DNA of 32,846 bases from Fibrobacter sp. (GTDB lineage Bacteria; Fibrobacterota; Fibrobacteria; Fibrobacterales; Fibrobacteraceae): contig JAFWRL010000273.1 in the NCBI GenBank assembly GCA_017520105.1, forward strand, positions 1-32,846. Direction: 5' to 3'. The first letter of the stretch is position 1; each line of letters starts with the position of its first letter. Shown piece by piece: positions 8,093 to 15,070 of this stretch. Position numbers and translations under genes: made by a program. The notes under the pieces were generated by a model. The model ran no database searches and was not told the origin of the DNA. It saw only the letters and a program-made list of their open reading frames with translations.

Positions 8093-8140
8093 TAGGTGGC
8101 GCCTATAGTGCAGCCCATTTCGGTTAAAAGGTTTTTACAA

Positions 8141-8165
8141 AGTCCTGCCTGTCAGGGCTTTTTTT
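8141..8165 (+). terminator. Terminator of the exonuclease gene
   Basis: AGTCCTG (8141-8147) pairs with CAGGGCT (8153-8159) with one G-U pair, followed by eight T residues. Confidence 0.75.
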
Positions 8166-8217
8166 GTTCTTAAAATTTAAACCAGACGAAACGAATGAAA
8201 AATTTGGAGCAAAAAAC

Positions 8218-8268
8218 TTGTTTTTTGATTTTTTTATTTTATATTGCCTGTATATTCAAAATAAGGAG
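8218..8268 (+). promoter_or_regulatory. Promoter and ribosome binding site of barrel gene 1
   Basis: TTGTTT (8218-8223), a 16-nt spacer and TATATT (8240-8245) are followed by AAGGAG (8263-8268), 5 nt before the ATG. All five paralogues have this arrangement. Confidence 0.6.
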
Positions 8269-8273
8269 ACTCT

Positions 8274-9026
8274 ATGTTAAAAAAGATTATTCTCGCTACA
8301 GCTTTTGTTGTAGGCTCAGTCTTTGCTCAAAACATTCACGTTGGCGCTCGTGCTGCAGGTAACATTGGTACTGCATGGGGTGACAATACGGACGCGATAG
8401 AACTTGGTTGGGGCCCCGGTTTCAATGTCGGTGTCGATGCCAAGATTATTGTGAATCCGCAGTTTTCTCTCCTTGCCGGAATTGGAGTTGATTATCGCAG
8501 AATTCCTTGGGATTACGGCGCATTCGTGAAGAAAATGGTTGCCCCGTTTATGACCAGCGAATACGGGTATAGCTCTCAATATGATGCCCAATTGGAAATG
8601 CTTTTTAGCACTGAAGCAACGTTCTCCTTCATGTATGTGGATATTCCTGTAATCGCCCGTATCAATTTGAACCCGAACTTCTTCTTTGACGCTGGCATTG
8701 ACTTGGGTATCAACGTAATAGCTAGCGTGAGTATGAAAGTATTGGGCGTCGAAAACAGTGAAGATATTGAAAGCGAAATGGTAAGTACTGTCGATTTCGG
8801 CCTCGTTGCGGGTCTCGGCTACTCTTTCACGGACAAGTTTGATGTCTATTTCCGCGCTGTATTCGGTTTGACGAATATGATCGACTTCGAAAAGGCTTCG
8901 TCTGATGGCCCGGGAACTTCGAGCAATAATTTTGGCGACGATGACGATGAAGAAGGTGATTTTTCACCGAATTTCGATTTCAAGAATATGCGTTTCCAGC
9001 TCGGTGTCTCTTACTGGTTCATGTAA
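8274..9026 (+). CDS. Outer-membrane beta-barrel protein, array member 1
   Basis: This 250-residue protein has a signal peptide (MLKK, hydrophobic stretch, SVFAQ cleavage region). It then has the motif chain shared by all five array members: VGARAA.N.GT.WGD, a GxDYRR strand, MYVDIPVIARI, FFFDAGIDLGIN, FGLVAGLGY, and a C-terminal MRFQLGVSYWFM ending in aromatic residues, as expected for a barrel recognised by the Bam machinery. It resembles the small 8-10 strand barrel families (OMP_b-brl type). Compared with its paralogues it has a longer first loop and an acidic, Ser/Gly/Asn-rich insertion near residues 212-235 (includes DDDDEEGD) before the last strand. Cargo or function is unknown. Confidence 0.8.
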   Translation: MLKKIILATAFVVGSVFAQNIHVGARAAGNIGTAWGDNTDAIELGWGPGFNVGVDAKIIVNPQFSLLAGIGVDYRRIPWDYGAFVKKMVAPFMTSEYGYSSQYDAQLEMLFSTEATFSFMYVDIPVIARINLNPNFFFDAGIDLGINVIASVSMKVLGVENSEDIESEMVSTVDFGLVAGLGYSFTDKFDVYFRAVFGLTNMIDFEKASSDGPGTSSNNFGDDDDEEGDFSPNFDFKNMRFQLGVSYWFM

Positions 9027-9057
9027 TAGCATCTACAGCGTAAAAGTTTTGCATAAA

Positions 9058-9092
9058 GAAACCCGCGCCTTTGTGAGCGCGGGCTTTTTTTA
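9058..9092 (+). terminator. Terminator of barrel gene 1
   Basis: CCCGCGC (9062-9068) and GCGCGGG (9077-9083) form a GC-rich stem, followed by a run of seven T. Confidence 0.85.
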
Positions 9093-9100
9093 AGACTGTC

Positions 9101-9169
9101 ACCCCGGCTTGAGCCTGTCCCGCACTAGCGATGCACTGAGTTTACCGAAGTGTTGCGGGATACCGGGGT
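9101..9169. repeat. ACCCCGG/CCGGGGT long inverted repeat
   Basis: ACCCCGG at the left end pairs with CCGGGGT at the right end. Inside, TCCCGC pairs with GCGGGA. Similar ACTGTCACCCCGGC wording recurs at 13381-13414. It lies between the convergent ends of barrel gene 1 and the potD-like gene. Confidence 0.6.
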
Positions 9170-9198
9170 CTGTTTTTGTACGTAAAAATTCGTGCAAA

Positions 9199-10257
9199 TT
9201 ACCGAGTCTTTGCGATAATCCAGGCTTCGTCGTAGGACTTTGTGGATTCCCCTAAATCTTCCAGGAGTTCCATGCGTTTGATTTCTTGCTCGTTCGGGTT
9301 GATGACGCGGTTGCTCTTGAATTTTTCGTCAATGACTTCGAGGCTTGCCTTGTTCGGTGTCGCGTAGTTGATGAATTTTGCGAGTTTTGCGCCGACTTCG
9401 GCGTCCAGGATGTAGTTCATGAATGCGTATGCTCCCTCGACGTTTGCGGCTTTGGAGCTGATGAGCATCGCATCGACCCACATGAACGAACCTTCCTTGG
9501 GAATTACGAATTGCAACGTGGAATCCTTGTTGATGGCGGCCTGAGCTTCGCCGTTGAAGACAATGGCTGCCCAGTTCTCGCCGGAAAGCACTTTGTTCTT
9601 ACCTGCGACGGAACCGTCAAAGCCGACAAAGTGCGGATCTTTTTTTGCCTGCAAAATGTAATCCACGGCCTTGTTGATTTCTTCTTGCTTTATGCTGTTG
9701 GCGTCGTAGCCGATGGCCTGGAGCGCCATGCTGAGCATGGAGCGGCTTTCGTTGAGAAGGCTGAAGTTGCCCTTGGTGTTCTTGGCGTCAAAGAGCATGG
9801 AGTAACTTGCGCTGTCCGGATGGATTTTTTCTCCGCGGAAGAGAATCCCCGTGGTGCCCCAGAGGTAGGGCAGACTGTAGGCGTTTGTCGGGTCGTATGT
9901 CTGTCCGAGAAATTGCGGCGCGACGTTGACTCGGTTCGGAATCTTGCTTGTATCGATGGGGGCGACTAAACCGGCTTGAATCATTTGCTGGATGACAACA
10001 TCCGACGCGATGATGACATCGTACTTTTTCGTACCGGCAGTCTGGAGTTTCACGAGCATTTCTTCTTGAGCTTCGTACAGTTCAAGATTGACTTTATAGC
10101 CTGTTTTTTTCTCGAAGTCCTTCAGCAAGCTTGGATTGATATACTCGCTGTAAATCATTACAGAAACAGTCTTCCTGGAATTCTTTTGCCCTTGCACTTC
10201 GTTACAGGCGAAAAAAATTACTGCAAAAAAGAAGAGTATCAGGAAAAATCTGTTCAA
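9199..10257 (-). CDS. potD: PotD-like polyamine-type ABC transporter substrate-binding lipoprotein
   Basis: The mature region follows the spermidine/putrescine-binding protein pattern: SVMIYSEYINPSLLKDFEKKTGYKV-like opening, YDVIIASD, LGQTYDP...SLPYLWGTTGI, the LLNESRSMLSMAL segment, and late AYAFMNYILD and INYATPNKAS. The lipobox ends in FFAC with Cys18, so it is anchored to a membrane. The start is a TTG at 10257, supported by AAGGA 8 nt upstream and by the signal peptide that follows; no suitable ATG exists before the mature domain. Length (352) is normal. No PotA, PotB or PotC gene is adjacent, so it is an orphan lying antisense inside the barrel array. Polyamine specificity is inferred from family likeness. 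Confidence 0.85.
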   Translation of the reverse strand: MNRFFLILFFFAVIFFACNEVQGQKNSRKTVSVMIYSEYINPSLLKDFEKKTGYKVNLELYEAQEEMLVKLQTAGTKKYDVIIASDVVIQQMIQAGLVAPIDTSKIPNRVNVAPQFLGQTYDPTNAYSLPYLWGTTGILFRGEKIHPDSASYSMLFDAKNTKGNFSLLNESRSMLSMALQAIGYDANSIKQEEINKAVDYILQAKKDPHFVGFDGSVAGKNKVLSGENWAAIVFNGEAQAAINKDSTLQFVIPKEGSFMWVDAMLISSKAANVEGAYAFMNYILDAEVGAKLAKFINYATPNKASLEVIDEKFKSNRVINPNEQEIKRMELLEDLGESTKSYDEAWIIAKTR

Positions 10258-10430
10258 TTTCTGTATCCTTATGGGAATAGTGCGTTGCGTTGTTGGTACA
10301 AAAATAAATCAAATATGCGGAAATTTGGTTGATTTTATGGTAAAAAGTTTTTTTGAGGCGAAAATTTGCGGAAAAAGCGAAAGAATGTAAAATTTCACAA
10401 CGGAAACTTTAAGTTTTTTATAAAAAAAAC

Positions 10431-10460
10431 TTGTCTTGCCCAAAGGTTTTATGCTATATT
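10431..10460 (+). promoter_or_regulatory. Promoter of barrel gene 2
   Basis: TTGTCT (10431-10436), an 18-nt spacer and TATATT (10455-10460). The stretch GTTTTATGCTATATT is shared with the promoter of gene 5. AAGGAG follows about 20 nt later, before the ATG at 10491. Confidence 0.7.
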
Positions 10461-10490
10461 AATCACAACATATAACAAGGAGATAAAAAT

Positions 10491-11063
10491 ATGTTTAAAA
10501 AAATTCTTCTCGCAGCTCTTGTCGTGACGAGTGCCGTGTTTGCCCAGGTTCACGTTGGTGCCCGTGCCGCGTTCAACTTCGGAACCGTTTGGGGTGATCA
10601 TACGGACGACGCCAACTGGGGTGCAGGTTTCAATGCCGGTGCTCTTGCCCGTATTGATGTGACTCCGACAATCGCCTTTGTTCCGGGTGTTGAAGTGGAT
10701 CTTCGTAGAATTGCCACTGAGGAATTTGGCGTGGATTATTCTTATTCCTTCTGGTACATTGATTTGCCGCTCTTGGCCCGTTTTGCCGTCAATCCCCAGT
10801 TCTTTGTGGATGCCGGCTTGAATCTTGGTATCAATGTTGCTGCAAAGGCAACTGCGAAGGCTGGCGGTCATGAAGAATCCGTTGATATCGACAACATGAA
10901 TACTATCGGAGTGGGTCTTATTGCCGGTGTGGGCTTTGCTGTCATTCCGAACCTCGACATCAACCTCCGTATGCATCTCGGCTTAACCAACATGATGGAT
11001 GTAAGTGAAGTCGGTTCTAAGGACCTCCGCTTGCAGGCCGGTATATCTTACTGGTTCATGTAA
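10491..11063 (+). CDS. Outer-membrane beta-barrel protein, array member 2
   Basis: This is the shortest member (190 residues). The signal peptide MFKKILLAALVVTSAVFA is cut before QVHVGARAAFNFGT. The family motifs WGD.TDD.NWGAGFNAG, GVEVDLRRI, FWYIDLPLLARF, FFVDAGLNLGIN, GLIAGVGFAVIPNLDIN, MHLGLTNM and LRLQAGISYWFM are all present, with short loops between strands. It has an AAGGAG site, its own promoter and its own terminator. The first 53 nt and the last ~15 codons plus terminator are nearly identical to member 3, although the middle has diverged. Confidence 0.82.
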   Translation: MFKKILLAALVVTSAVFAQVHVGARAAFNFGTVWGDHTDDANWGAGFNAGALARIDVTPTIAFVPGVEVDLRRIATEEFGVDYSYSFWYIDLPLLARFAVNPQFFVDAGLNLGINVAAKATAKAGGHEESVDIDNMNTIGVGLIAGVGFAVIPNLDINLRMHLGLTNMMDVSEVGSKDLRLQAGISYWFM

Positions 11064-11089
11064 TCTAGCTTGAATAGCGAATTTTAAAA

Positions 11090-11125
11090 CGCAAGAAGCC
11101 TGGCACCAAGTGCCGGGCTTTTTCG
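11090..11125 (+). terminator. Terminator of barrel gene 2
   Basis: AAGCCTGGCAC (11096-11106) pairs with GTGCCGGGCTT (11110-11120) around a CAA loop, with one T-G wobble, followed by T residues. Confidence 0.88.
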
Positions 11126-11130
11126 TTAAA

Positions 11131-11159
11131 TTGATGTTGTATGGAATTTTTTCTATATT
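11131..11159 (+). promoter_or_regulatory. Promoter of barrel gene 3
   Basis: TTGATG (11131-11136), a 17-nt spacer and TATATT (11154-11159), located immediately after the terminator of gene 2. Confidence 0.65.
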
Positions 11160-11189
11160 TACAATACAAACAAAAAAAGGAGACTTAAT

Positions 11190-11774
11190 ATGTTTAAAAA
11201 AATTCTTCTCGCAGCCCTTGTCGTGACGAGTGCCGTGTTTGCTCAAGTCAATGTTGGCGGTCGTGCTGCCTTTAACTTTGGTACCATTTGGGGCGAAAAT
11301 ACGGACAACGCCAACTGGGGAGCAGGCTTTAATGCCGGTGTCGATGTCAAGTACAATGTCAGCCCGGTGCTGTCCTTGATTTCTGGCTTGGAACTGGATT
11401 ATCGCAGAATGTCCGATGAATACGATAACGGCTACTATAATGTCGAGAATGCCGTTACTTTTATGTATTTAGATGTGCCGGTTCTGTTGCGCATTAATGC
11501 TTCGCCTACATTCTTCTTGGATGCAGGTCTCACGCTTGGCTTTAACTTGAGTGCGAACCAGACGCGCGAAGTTAAGGGCGCTTCCAAAAGTCAAGATATC
11601 TCTTCTGAAGTGGAATCCTTCGAATTTGGCCTTGTCGGCGGTTTAGGATTCGTTATCATTCCGAATCTTGAACTGAACTTCCGTGTGGCCTTTGGCATGA
11701 CCAGCATGGCCAAGGAAGTTGATAACTTCAAGAATCTGCGCTTCCAGGCTGGCGTGGCCTACTGGTTCATGTAA
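11190..11774 (+). CDS. Outer-membrane beta-barrel protein, array member 3
   Basis: The 194-residue protein has the same signal peptide as member 2 and then QVNVGGRAAFNFGT, WGENTDNANWGAGFNAG, GLELDYRRM, FMYLDVPVLLRIN, FFLDAGLTLGFNLSAN, FEFGLVGGLGFVIIPNLELNFR, FGMTSM and LRFQAGVAYWFM. The strong Shine-Dalgarno sequence AAAGGAG precedes the ATG. Flanks are shared with member 2, including the sequence from the stop codon through the terminator. This indicates recent duplication or gene conversion at the ends. Loops facing outward are short and differ from those of the neighbours. Confidence 0.82.
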   Translation: MFKKILLAALVVTSAVFAQVNVGGRAAFNFGTIWGENTDNANWGAGFNAGVDVKYNVSPVLSLISGLELDYRRMSDEYDNGYYNVENAVTFMYLDVPVLLRINASPTFFLDAGLTLGFNLSANQTREVKGASKSQDISSEVESFEFGLVGGLGFVIIPNLELNFRVAFGMTSMAKEVDNFKNLRFQAGVAYWFM

Positions 11775-11800
11775 TCTAGCTTGAATAGCAAATTTTAAAA

Positions 11801-11836
11801 CGCAAGAAGCCTGGCATCAAGTGCTGGGCTTTTTGA
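11801..11836 (+). terminator. Terminator of barrel gene 3
   Basis: This is a near copy of the preceding terminator: AAGCCTGGCAT (11807-11817) with GTGCTGGGCTT (11821-11831) around CAA. The changes relative to the gene 2 copy keep the stem paired through G-U pairs. Confidence 0.85.
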
Positions 11837-11858
11837 TTGAGAATCTTATTGAAATTGC

Positions 11859-11887
11859 TTGTATAACAACGTGTTTTATATTATATT
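11859..11887 (+). promoter_or_regulatory. Promoter of barrel gene 4
   Basis: TTGTAT (11859-11864), a 17-nt spacer and TATATT (11882-11887). Confidence 0.65.
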
Positions 11888-11920
11888 CTTTATGAGTTTT
11901 TTAACAAACAAGGAGTGCGT

Positions 11921-12535
11921 ATGTTGAAAAAATTGGTTCTTGTGGCCTTGGTCGCTGTGAGTGCTGTATTTGCTCAAATTAACGTTAGTGGTCGTGTTGC
12001 CTTTAACTATGGAAATGTTTGGGGTGAAAATACGGACGAAATGGACTGGGGTGCCGGTTTTATTATCGGTCCCGAAGTCAGGTATAACATTAACCCGATG
12101 ATTTCTATAATATCTGGCCTGGAACTGGATTATCGCAGAGTCTCCTATGAATATCATGTAGATTATGACCACTACCTTGACCCGGACCTTAGGGACTATG
12201 ACGTTACGGAAACGACTTCCTTTATGTATCTGGATATTCCGTTGCTGTTGCGCATCAAGCCGGTTTCCTTCTTCTACGTCGAAGCGGGAATGAATTTTGA
12301 TTTTAACTTGAGTGCAAACAACGTTTTGGAATACGATGACGAATCTATAAGCGACGATGTTTCAGCTTCGGTGAAAACTTTTGAATATGCTCTTGCGTGC
12401 GGTCTTGGATTTGAAGTCGTTACGGATCTTGAGCTGAATTTCCGCGCGCTATTCGGCATGACAAGCTTGTCTAAGAACGTTGACGACATTAAGCACTTGC
12501 GTTTGCAGGCCGGTTTGACCTACTGGACGTTCTAA
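11921..12535 (+). CDS. Outer-membrane beta-barrel protein, array member 4
   Basis: I place the start at the ATG at 11921 because the AAGGAG site (11910-11915) overlaps an upstream GTG that would otherwise add two residues. The 204-residue product has signal peptide MLKKLVLVALVAVSAVFA, then INVSGRVAFNYGNVWGENTD, GLELDYRRV, FMYLDIPLLLRI, FYVEAGMNFDFNLSAN, FEYALACGLGFEVVTDLELNFR, FGMTSLS and LRLQAGLTYW ending in TF. It has a longer, Tyr/Asp-rich first external loop (YHVDYDHYLDPDLRDYD) than members 2 and 3. Function is unknown. Confidence 0.8.
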   Translation: MLKKLVLVALVAVSAVFAQINVSGRVAFNYGNVWGENTDEMDWGAGFIIGPEVRYNINPMISIISGLELDYRRVSYEYHVDYDHYLDPDLRDYDVTETTSFMYLDIPLLLRIKPVSFFYVEAGMNFDFNLSANNVLEYDDESISDDVSASVKTFEYALACGLGFEVVTDLELNFRALFGMTSLSKNVDDIKHLRLQAGLTYWTF

Positions 12536-12560
12536 TCGTCAAAAAAATAGATTTAACGAA

Positions 12561-12596
12561 AATGGCCCGACACGCTCAGTGCCGGGTTCTTTTTTT
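12561..12596 (+). terminator. Terminator of barrel gene 4
   Basis: CCCGACAC (12566-12573) faces GTGCCGGG (12579-12586) with one mismatch, followed by a T-rich run (12587-12596). Confidence 0.7.
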
Positions 12597-12625
12597 GAAA
12601 AACTTACTTTTCTTAATCGGAAAAC

Positions 12626-12654
12626 TTGTGAAAAAAGTTGTTTTATGCTATATT
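12626..12654 (+). promoter_or_regulatory. Promoter of barrel gene 5
   Basis: TTGTGA (12626-12631), a 17-nt spacer and TATATT (12649-12654). The following leader (ACATATAAACAAGGAGAT) closely matches that of gene 2. Confidence 0.7.
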
Positions 12655-12686
12655 CTGTAAAAACATATAAACAAGGAGATATAAAT

Positions 12687-13328
12687 ATGTTTAAGAAAGT
12701 TCTTCTGGCAGCTCTCTTAGTGACAAGTGCGGCCTTTGCCGATTTCTTTAACGTTGGTGCACGTGCGGCGGCCAACTTTGGTACGGCCTGGGGCGATGAT
12801 GCAGACGATGCTACTTGGGGTGTCGGTTTTAACGCGGGTGTCGCCTTAAAAATCGATATTCTCCCGGTGATAAAGATTATCCCTGGATTGGAAGTGGACT
12901 ACCGTCGAATGGGTGGCGAACAAGACTATTCAGATGGTCTTAGTGAATATTCTTCGGACAATACCTTAGGCATGTGGTATTTGGATGTCCCTGTTTTGGC
13001 AAGAGTCAATCTTATTCCGATGGTCTATCTTAATGCCGGCGTCCAGTTCAGCTTTAATTTGTCTGCCACCTTGGATTATGACGAAACAGAAACCACAATT
13101 GCTACTGGCAAAACCGAAAAAGAATCTGGTGACATGAGCTATTCGAAGTTTGTCAATACCATGGATCTTGGTTTGATTGTTGGTGCCGGTGTTTCTCTTC
13201 TGGACAAGGTGGATGTCGATTTCCGCTTGGTTCTTGGCTTGAACAGCTACATGGACGACAGTGATGAAGGCTATTCAATAAGCATGAAGCACCTCCGTAT
13301 GCAAGCCGGTATACTCTACTGGTTCTAA
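12687..13328 (+). CDS. Outer-membrane beta-barrel protein, array member 5
   Basis: The start is the ATG at 12687, preceded by AAGGAG and starting the signal peptide MFKKVLLAALLVTSAAFA. An upstream in-frame ATG at 12579 would run through the promoter and is rejected. The 213-residue product shows NVGARAAANFGTAWGDDADD, GLEVDYRRM, MWYLDVPVLARVN, YLNAGVQFSFNLSA, MDLGLIVGAGVS, VDFRLVLGLNSYM and LRMQAGILYWF at the C-terminus. It has a charged loop of about 25 residues (DETETTIATGKTEKESGD) between the middle strands. No clear terminator follows, only CCGG-type repeats. Confidence 0.8.
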   Translation: MFKKVLLAALLVTSAAFADFFNVGARAAANFGTAWGDDADDATWGVGFNAGVALKIDILPVIKIIPGLEVDYRRMGGEQDYSDGLSEYSSDNTLGMWYLDVPVLARVNLIPMVYLNAGVQFSFNLSATLDYDETETTIATGKTEKESGDMSYSKFVNTMDLGLIVGAGVSLLDKVDVDFRLVLGLNSYMDDSDEGYSISMKHLRMQAGILYWF

Positions 13329-13330
13329 TT

Positions 13331-13460
13331 TTATACGGAACAACCGATGCCGACACTATGGCCGGCATGACAACACGCAAACTGTCACCCCGGCGCACGA
13401 ACTGTCACCTCGGCTAGTGCCGGGGCCAGTTTTTTTATACAGAACAACTGATGCCGGGGC
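13331..13460. repeat. Nested CCGG-type direct and inverted repeats
   Basis: A 22-nt unit beginning TTATACGGAACAAC (13331-13352) recurs at 13436-13457 with two differences. A 14-nt unit ACTGTCACCCCGGC (13381-13394) recurs at 13401-13414 with one difference. ATGCCG...CCGGCAT and CTCGGC...GCCGGGG inverted repeats lie inside, with a T-run at 13429-13436 that could end transcripts from barrel gene 5. Confidence 0.65.
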
Positions 13461-13465
13461 TTGTT

Positions 13466-14140
13466 TTATTTCAATTCCATCTTGAATTTTTCTGGAGAAA
13501 TAAGCTTTTGCAGGAATGATTTTTCTTCGGCTTGAGCCGGCTCTTCTATTTCAAGAACAGCGCTGAGATAGAGGTATATGATTCTCTGGGCTTGCTCCCT
13601 GGCGCGTTTCTTGAGCTCGTCGTAATTTTCCTGCTCGTATTTTCTTTGCTCATACACGAAAAATTTTTTGAAGTCTTCGAACTTGATGCTGTTGAACCAT
13701 CCCGCTTTTTCCATAACCACATCGATACTTTCAAAATCAATGCTGTGGCTCAGAATTTTAGGCTCGGGCAGAGTGATGGTAATGGTCTTGGATATTTTAT
13801 CGACAAAAATTTGTATGTCCTTCATGTCGTACCCGAGCTTGACATCGCCTTTGTAAATGAGAACAAACTCTTTGACGGATTTGTTGATTCTCCAGGCGGG
13901 GAGCGATTCCACCAGCTTCGCGACATCCTGGTACGATGCCATTTTGCGGTACTGATGGTGAAGCGTGCCTAGCTCCGATATTTCATGGATTTGATGCTCG
14001 ATGAATTCGCTTGTAATATCTTTTTGCGAAGTCCCGAACAAGTCAAACTTGTTGATTATCATCATGCTTACGACGGTGCAGAAGAACACCGCCATGCAAA
14101 CAAGAACAGTTATCAGCAAGATTTTGACAGGACGTTTCAT
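13466..14140 (-). CDS. DUF4230 family membrane-anchored protein
   Basis: The 224-residue protein has one N-terminal membrane anchor (about residues 7-29). After that comes the DUF4230 pattern: ELGTLHHQYRKM, KEFVLIYKGDVKLGYDM, TITITLPEPKILSHSIDFESIDV, WFNSIKFEDF and a long charged C-terminal helix with EQRKYEQENYDELKKRAREQA. The soluble part should face the periplasm. The family has no established function. The gene is followed by the repeat block at 13331-13460 and is transcribed away from the barrel array end. Confidence 0.75.
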   Translation of the reverse strand: MKRPVKILLITVLVCMAVFFCTVVSMMIINKFDLFGTSQKDITSEFIEHQIHEISELGTLHHQYRKMASYQDVAKLVESLPAWRINKSVKEFVLIYKGDVKLGYDMKDIQIFVDKISKTITITLPEPKILSHSIDFESIDVVMEKAGWFNSIKFEDFKKFFVYEQRKYEQENYDELKKRAREQAQRIIYLYLSAVLEIEEPAQAEEKSFLQKLISPEKFKMELK

Positions 14141-14196
14141 CGTATTTTGTCACCCTCGATGCGAAGCGTAGGGAATCCATACAGTTCCGAATTATA

Positions 14197-14955
14197 CTAG
14201 AAATTATAGAATAAGGCGGCGCTGAATATCATCGGTTCATCTACACCATCTATGTTAAAACGGCTTCCTCCGGTAATTTCTACTGCCGCGTCTAAGGTCA
14301 GTTCGTCTGTTAGCGGGATTTTGAATCCCAAATCAACGATAATGCCGTTGCTGCCACCCTCATCATACGAGCAGTTTCCACTCATGCTGCAGTTGTAACG
14401 CTGTGCTTCTTCTCCTATGATGATGTCTAAACTCGCGTAAATAGAAAAACTGCTAAACAAAAAATCGAGTTCGGTTCCAAAGTGGAAGTATTGGTTACTC
14501 TGGGCCTCACCCAACATGTAACCGAGGTACTTGGCCCATATGACTCTGGTGAAAAGATTTGAATGCTGTAAACCAAAATCGCCAGCGAAGTTGTCTTGTG
14601 CAAAGTCATTGCTACCAGGCAAATATCCATCTGCATAGAGGCTGAAACCCGTCGAAAGCTGGAACTTCAATCCGAACTGGACATTCATGATTCCGTATGA
14701 GTTGGAATCACCATATCCCTTATTTTCTTCTATGCTGAAAAAACCGAATGGGGCTTTTGCAGAAATTTCGAGCCAACTCAATGGAGAATAGCGAACACCA
14801 ACGGCGAGCAAAGGCCCAGAGACTGGGTCCATGGACATGTAGCCGATTTGTCCTGCAGTCTGTCCTTCTCCTTGTGGGAGAATAGGAAGGTTGTCCCAAG
14901 AAGCATAAGACATTGCAGTCAATAGAGCAAAAGTGGCGATTGATTTTTTTAACAT
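14197..14955 (-). CDS. Predicted outer-membrane barrel protein, unrelated in motifs to the array
   Basis: The frame opens further upstream (15099), but I place the start at the ATG at 14955, which is preceded by GAGAGGA and begins the signal peptide MLKKSIATFALLTAMSYA. The 252-residue product has alternating amphipathic strands and many aromatic residues, including LLAVGVRYSPLSWLEISAKAPFG, FGLKFQLSTGFSLYADGYLPG and LDFLFSSFSIYASLDI. It ends in ALFYNF, an aromatic C-terminus expected of barrels. One CSMSGNC pair of Cys sits in a loop. It lacks the array's RR and DIP motifs. Function is unknown. Confidence 0.7.
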   Translation of the reverse strand: MLKKSIATFALLTAMSYASWDNLPILPQGEGQTAGQIGYMSMDPVSGPLLAVGVRYSPLSWLEISAKAPFGFFSIEENKGYGDSNSYGIMNVQFGLKFQLSTGFSLYADGYLPGSNDFAQDNFAGDFGLQHSNLFTRVIWAKYLGYMLGEAQSNQYFHFGTELDFLFSSFSIYASLDIIIGEEAQRYNCSMSGNCSYDEGGSNGIIVDLGFKIPLTDELTLDAAVEITGGSRFNIDGVDEPMIFSAALFYNF

Positions 14956-14989
14956 TTTTCCTCTCGTTTGTTCAGAAAAATAATATATA

Positions 14990-15022
14990 AAATAAAAATC
15001 CCCAACATTTTGTATGTCGGGG
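14990..15022 (-). terminator. Terminator of the aminotransferase gene
   Basis: On the minus strand CCCCGACAT (15014-15022) pairs with ATGTTGGGG (15000-15008), with one G-U pair and a 5-nt loop, followed by ATTTTTATTTT. Confidence 0.82.
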
Positions 15023-15070
15023 AGAAGGTTGGTAGAACTTAGGTATGCTCTCGGTTCTAATCTCGATCCA

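Noticed and set aside
10449..12172. Minus-strand frames opposite the barrel genes (for example 10449-10976, 10983-11246, 11876-12172)
   Set aside because: They recur with similar sequence only because the sense genes are paralogues; they have no independent start signals.
12579..13328. Longer version of barrel member 5
   Set aside because: It would translate through the promoter and leader shared with member 2; the ATG at 12687 follows AAGGAG.
8274..13328. CRISPR or phase-variable repeat array
   Set aside because: The repeats are whole paralogous genes with promoters and terminators, not short direct repeats with unique spacers.
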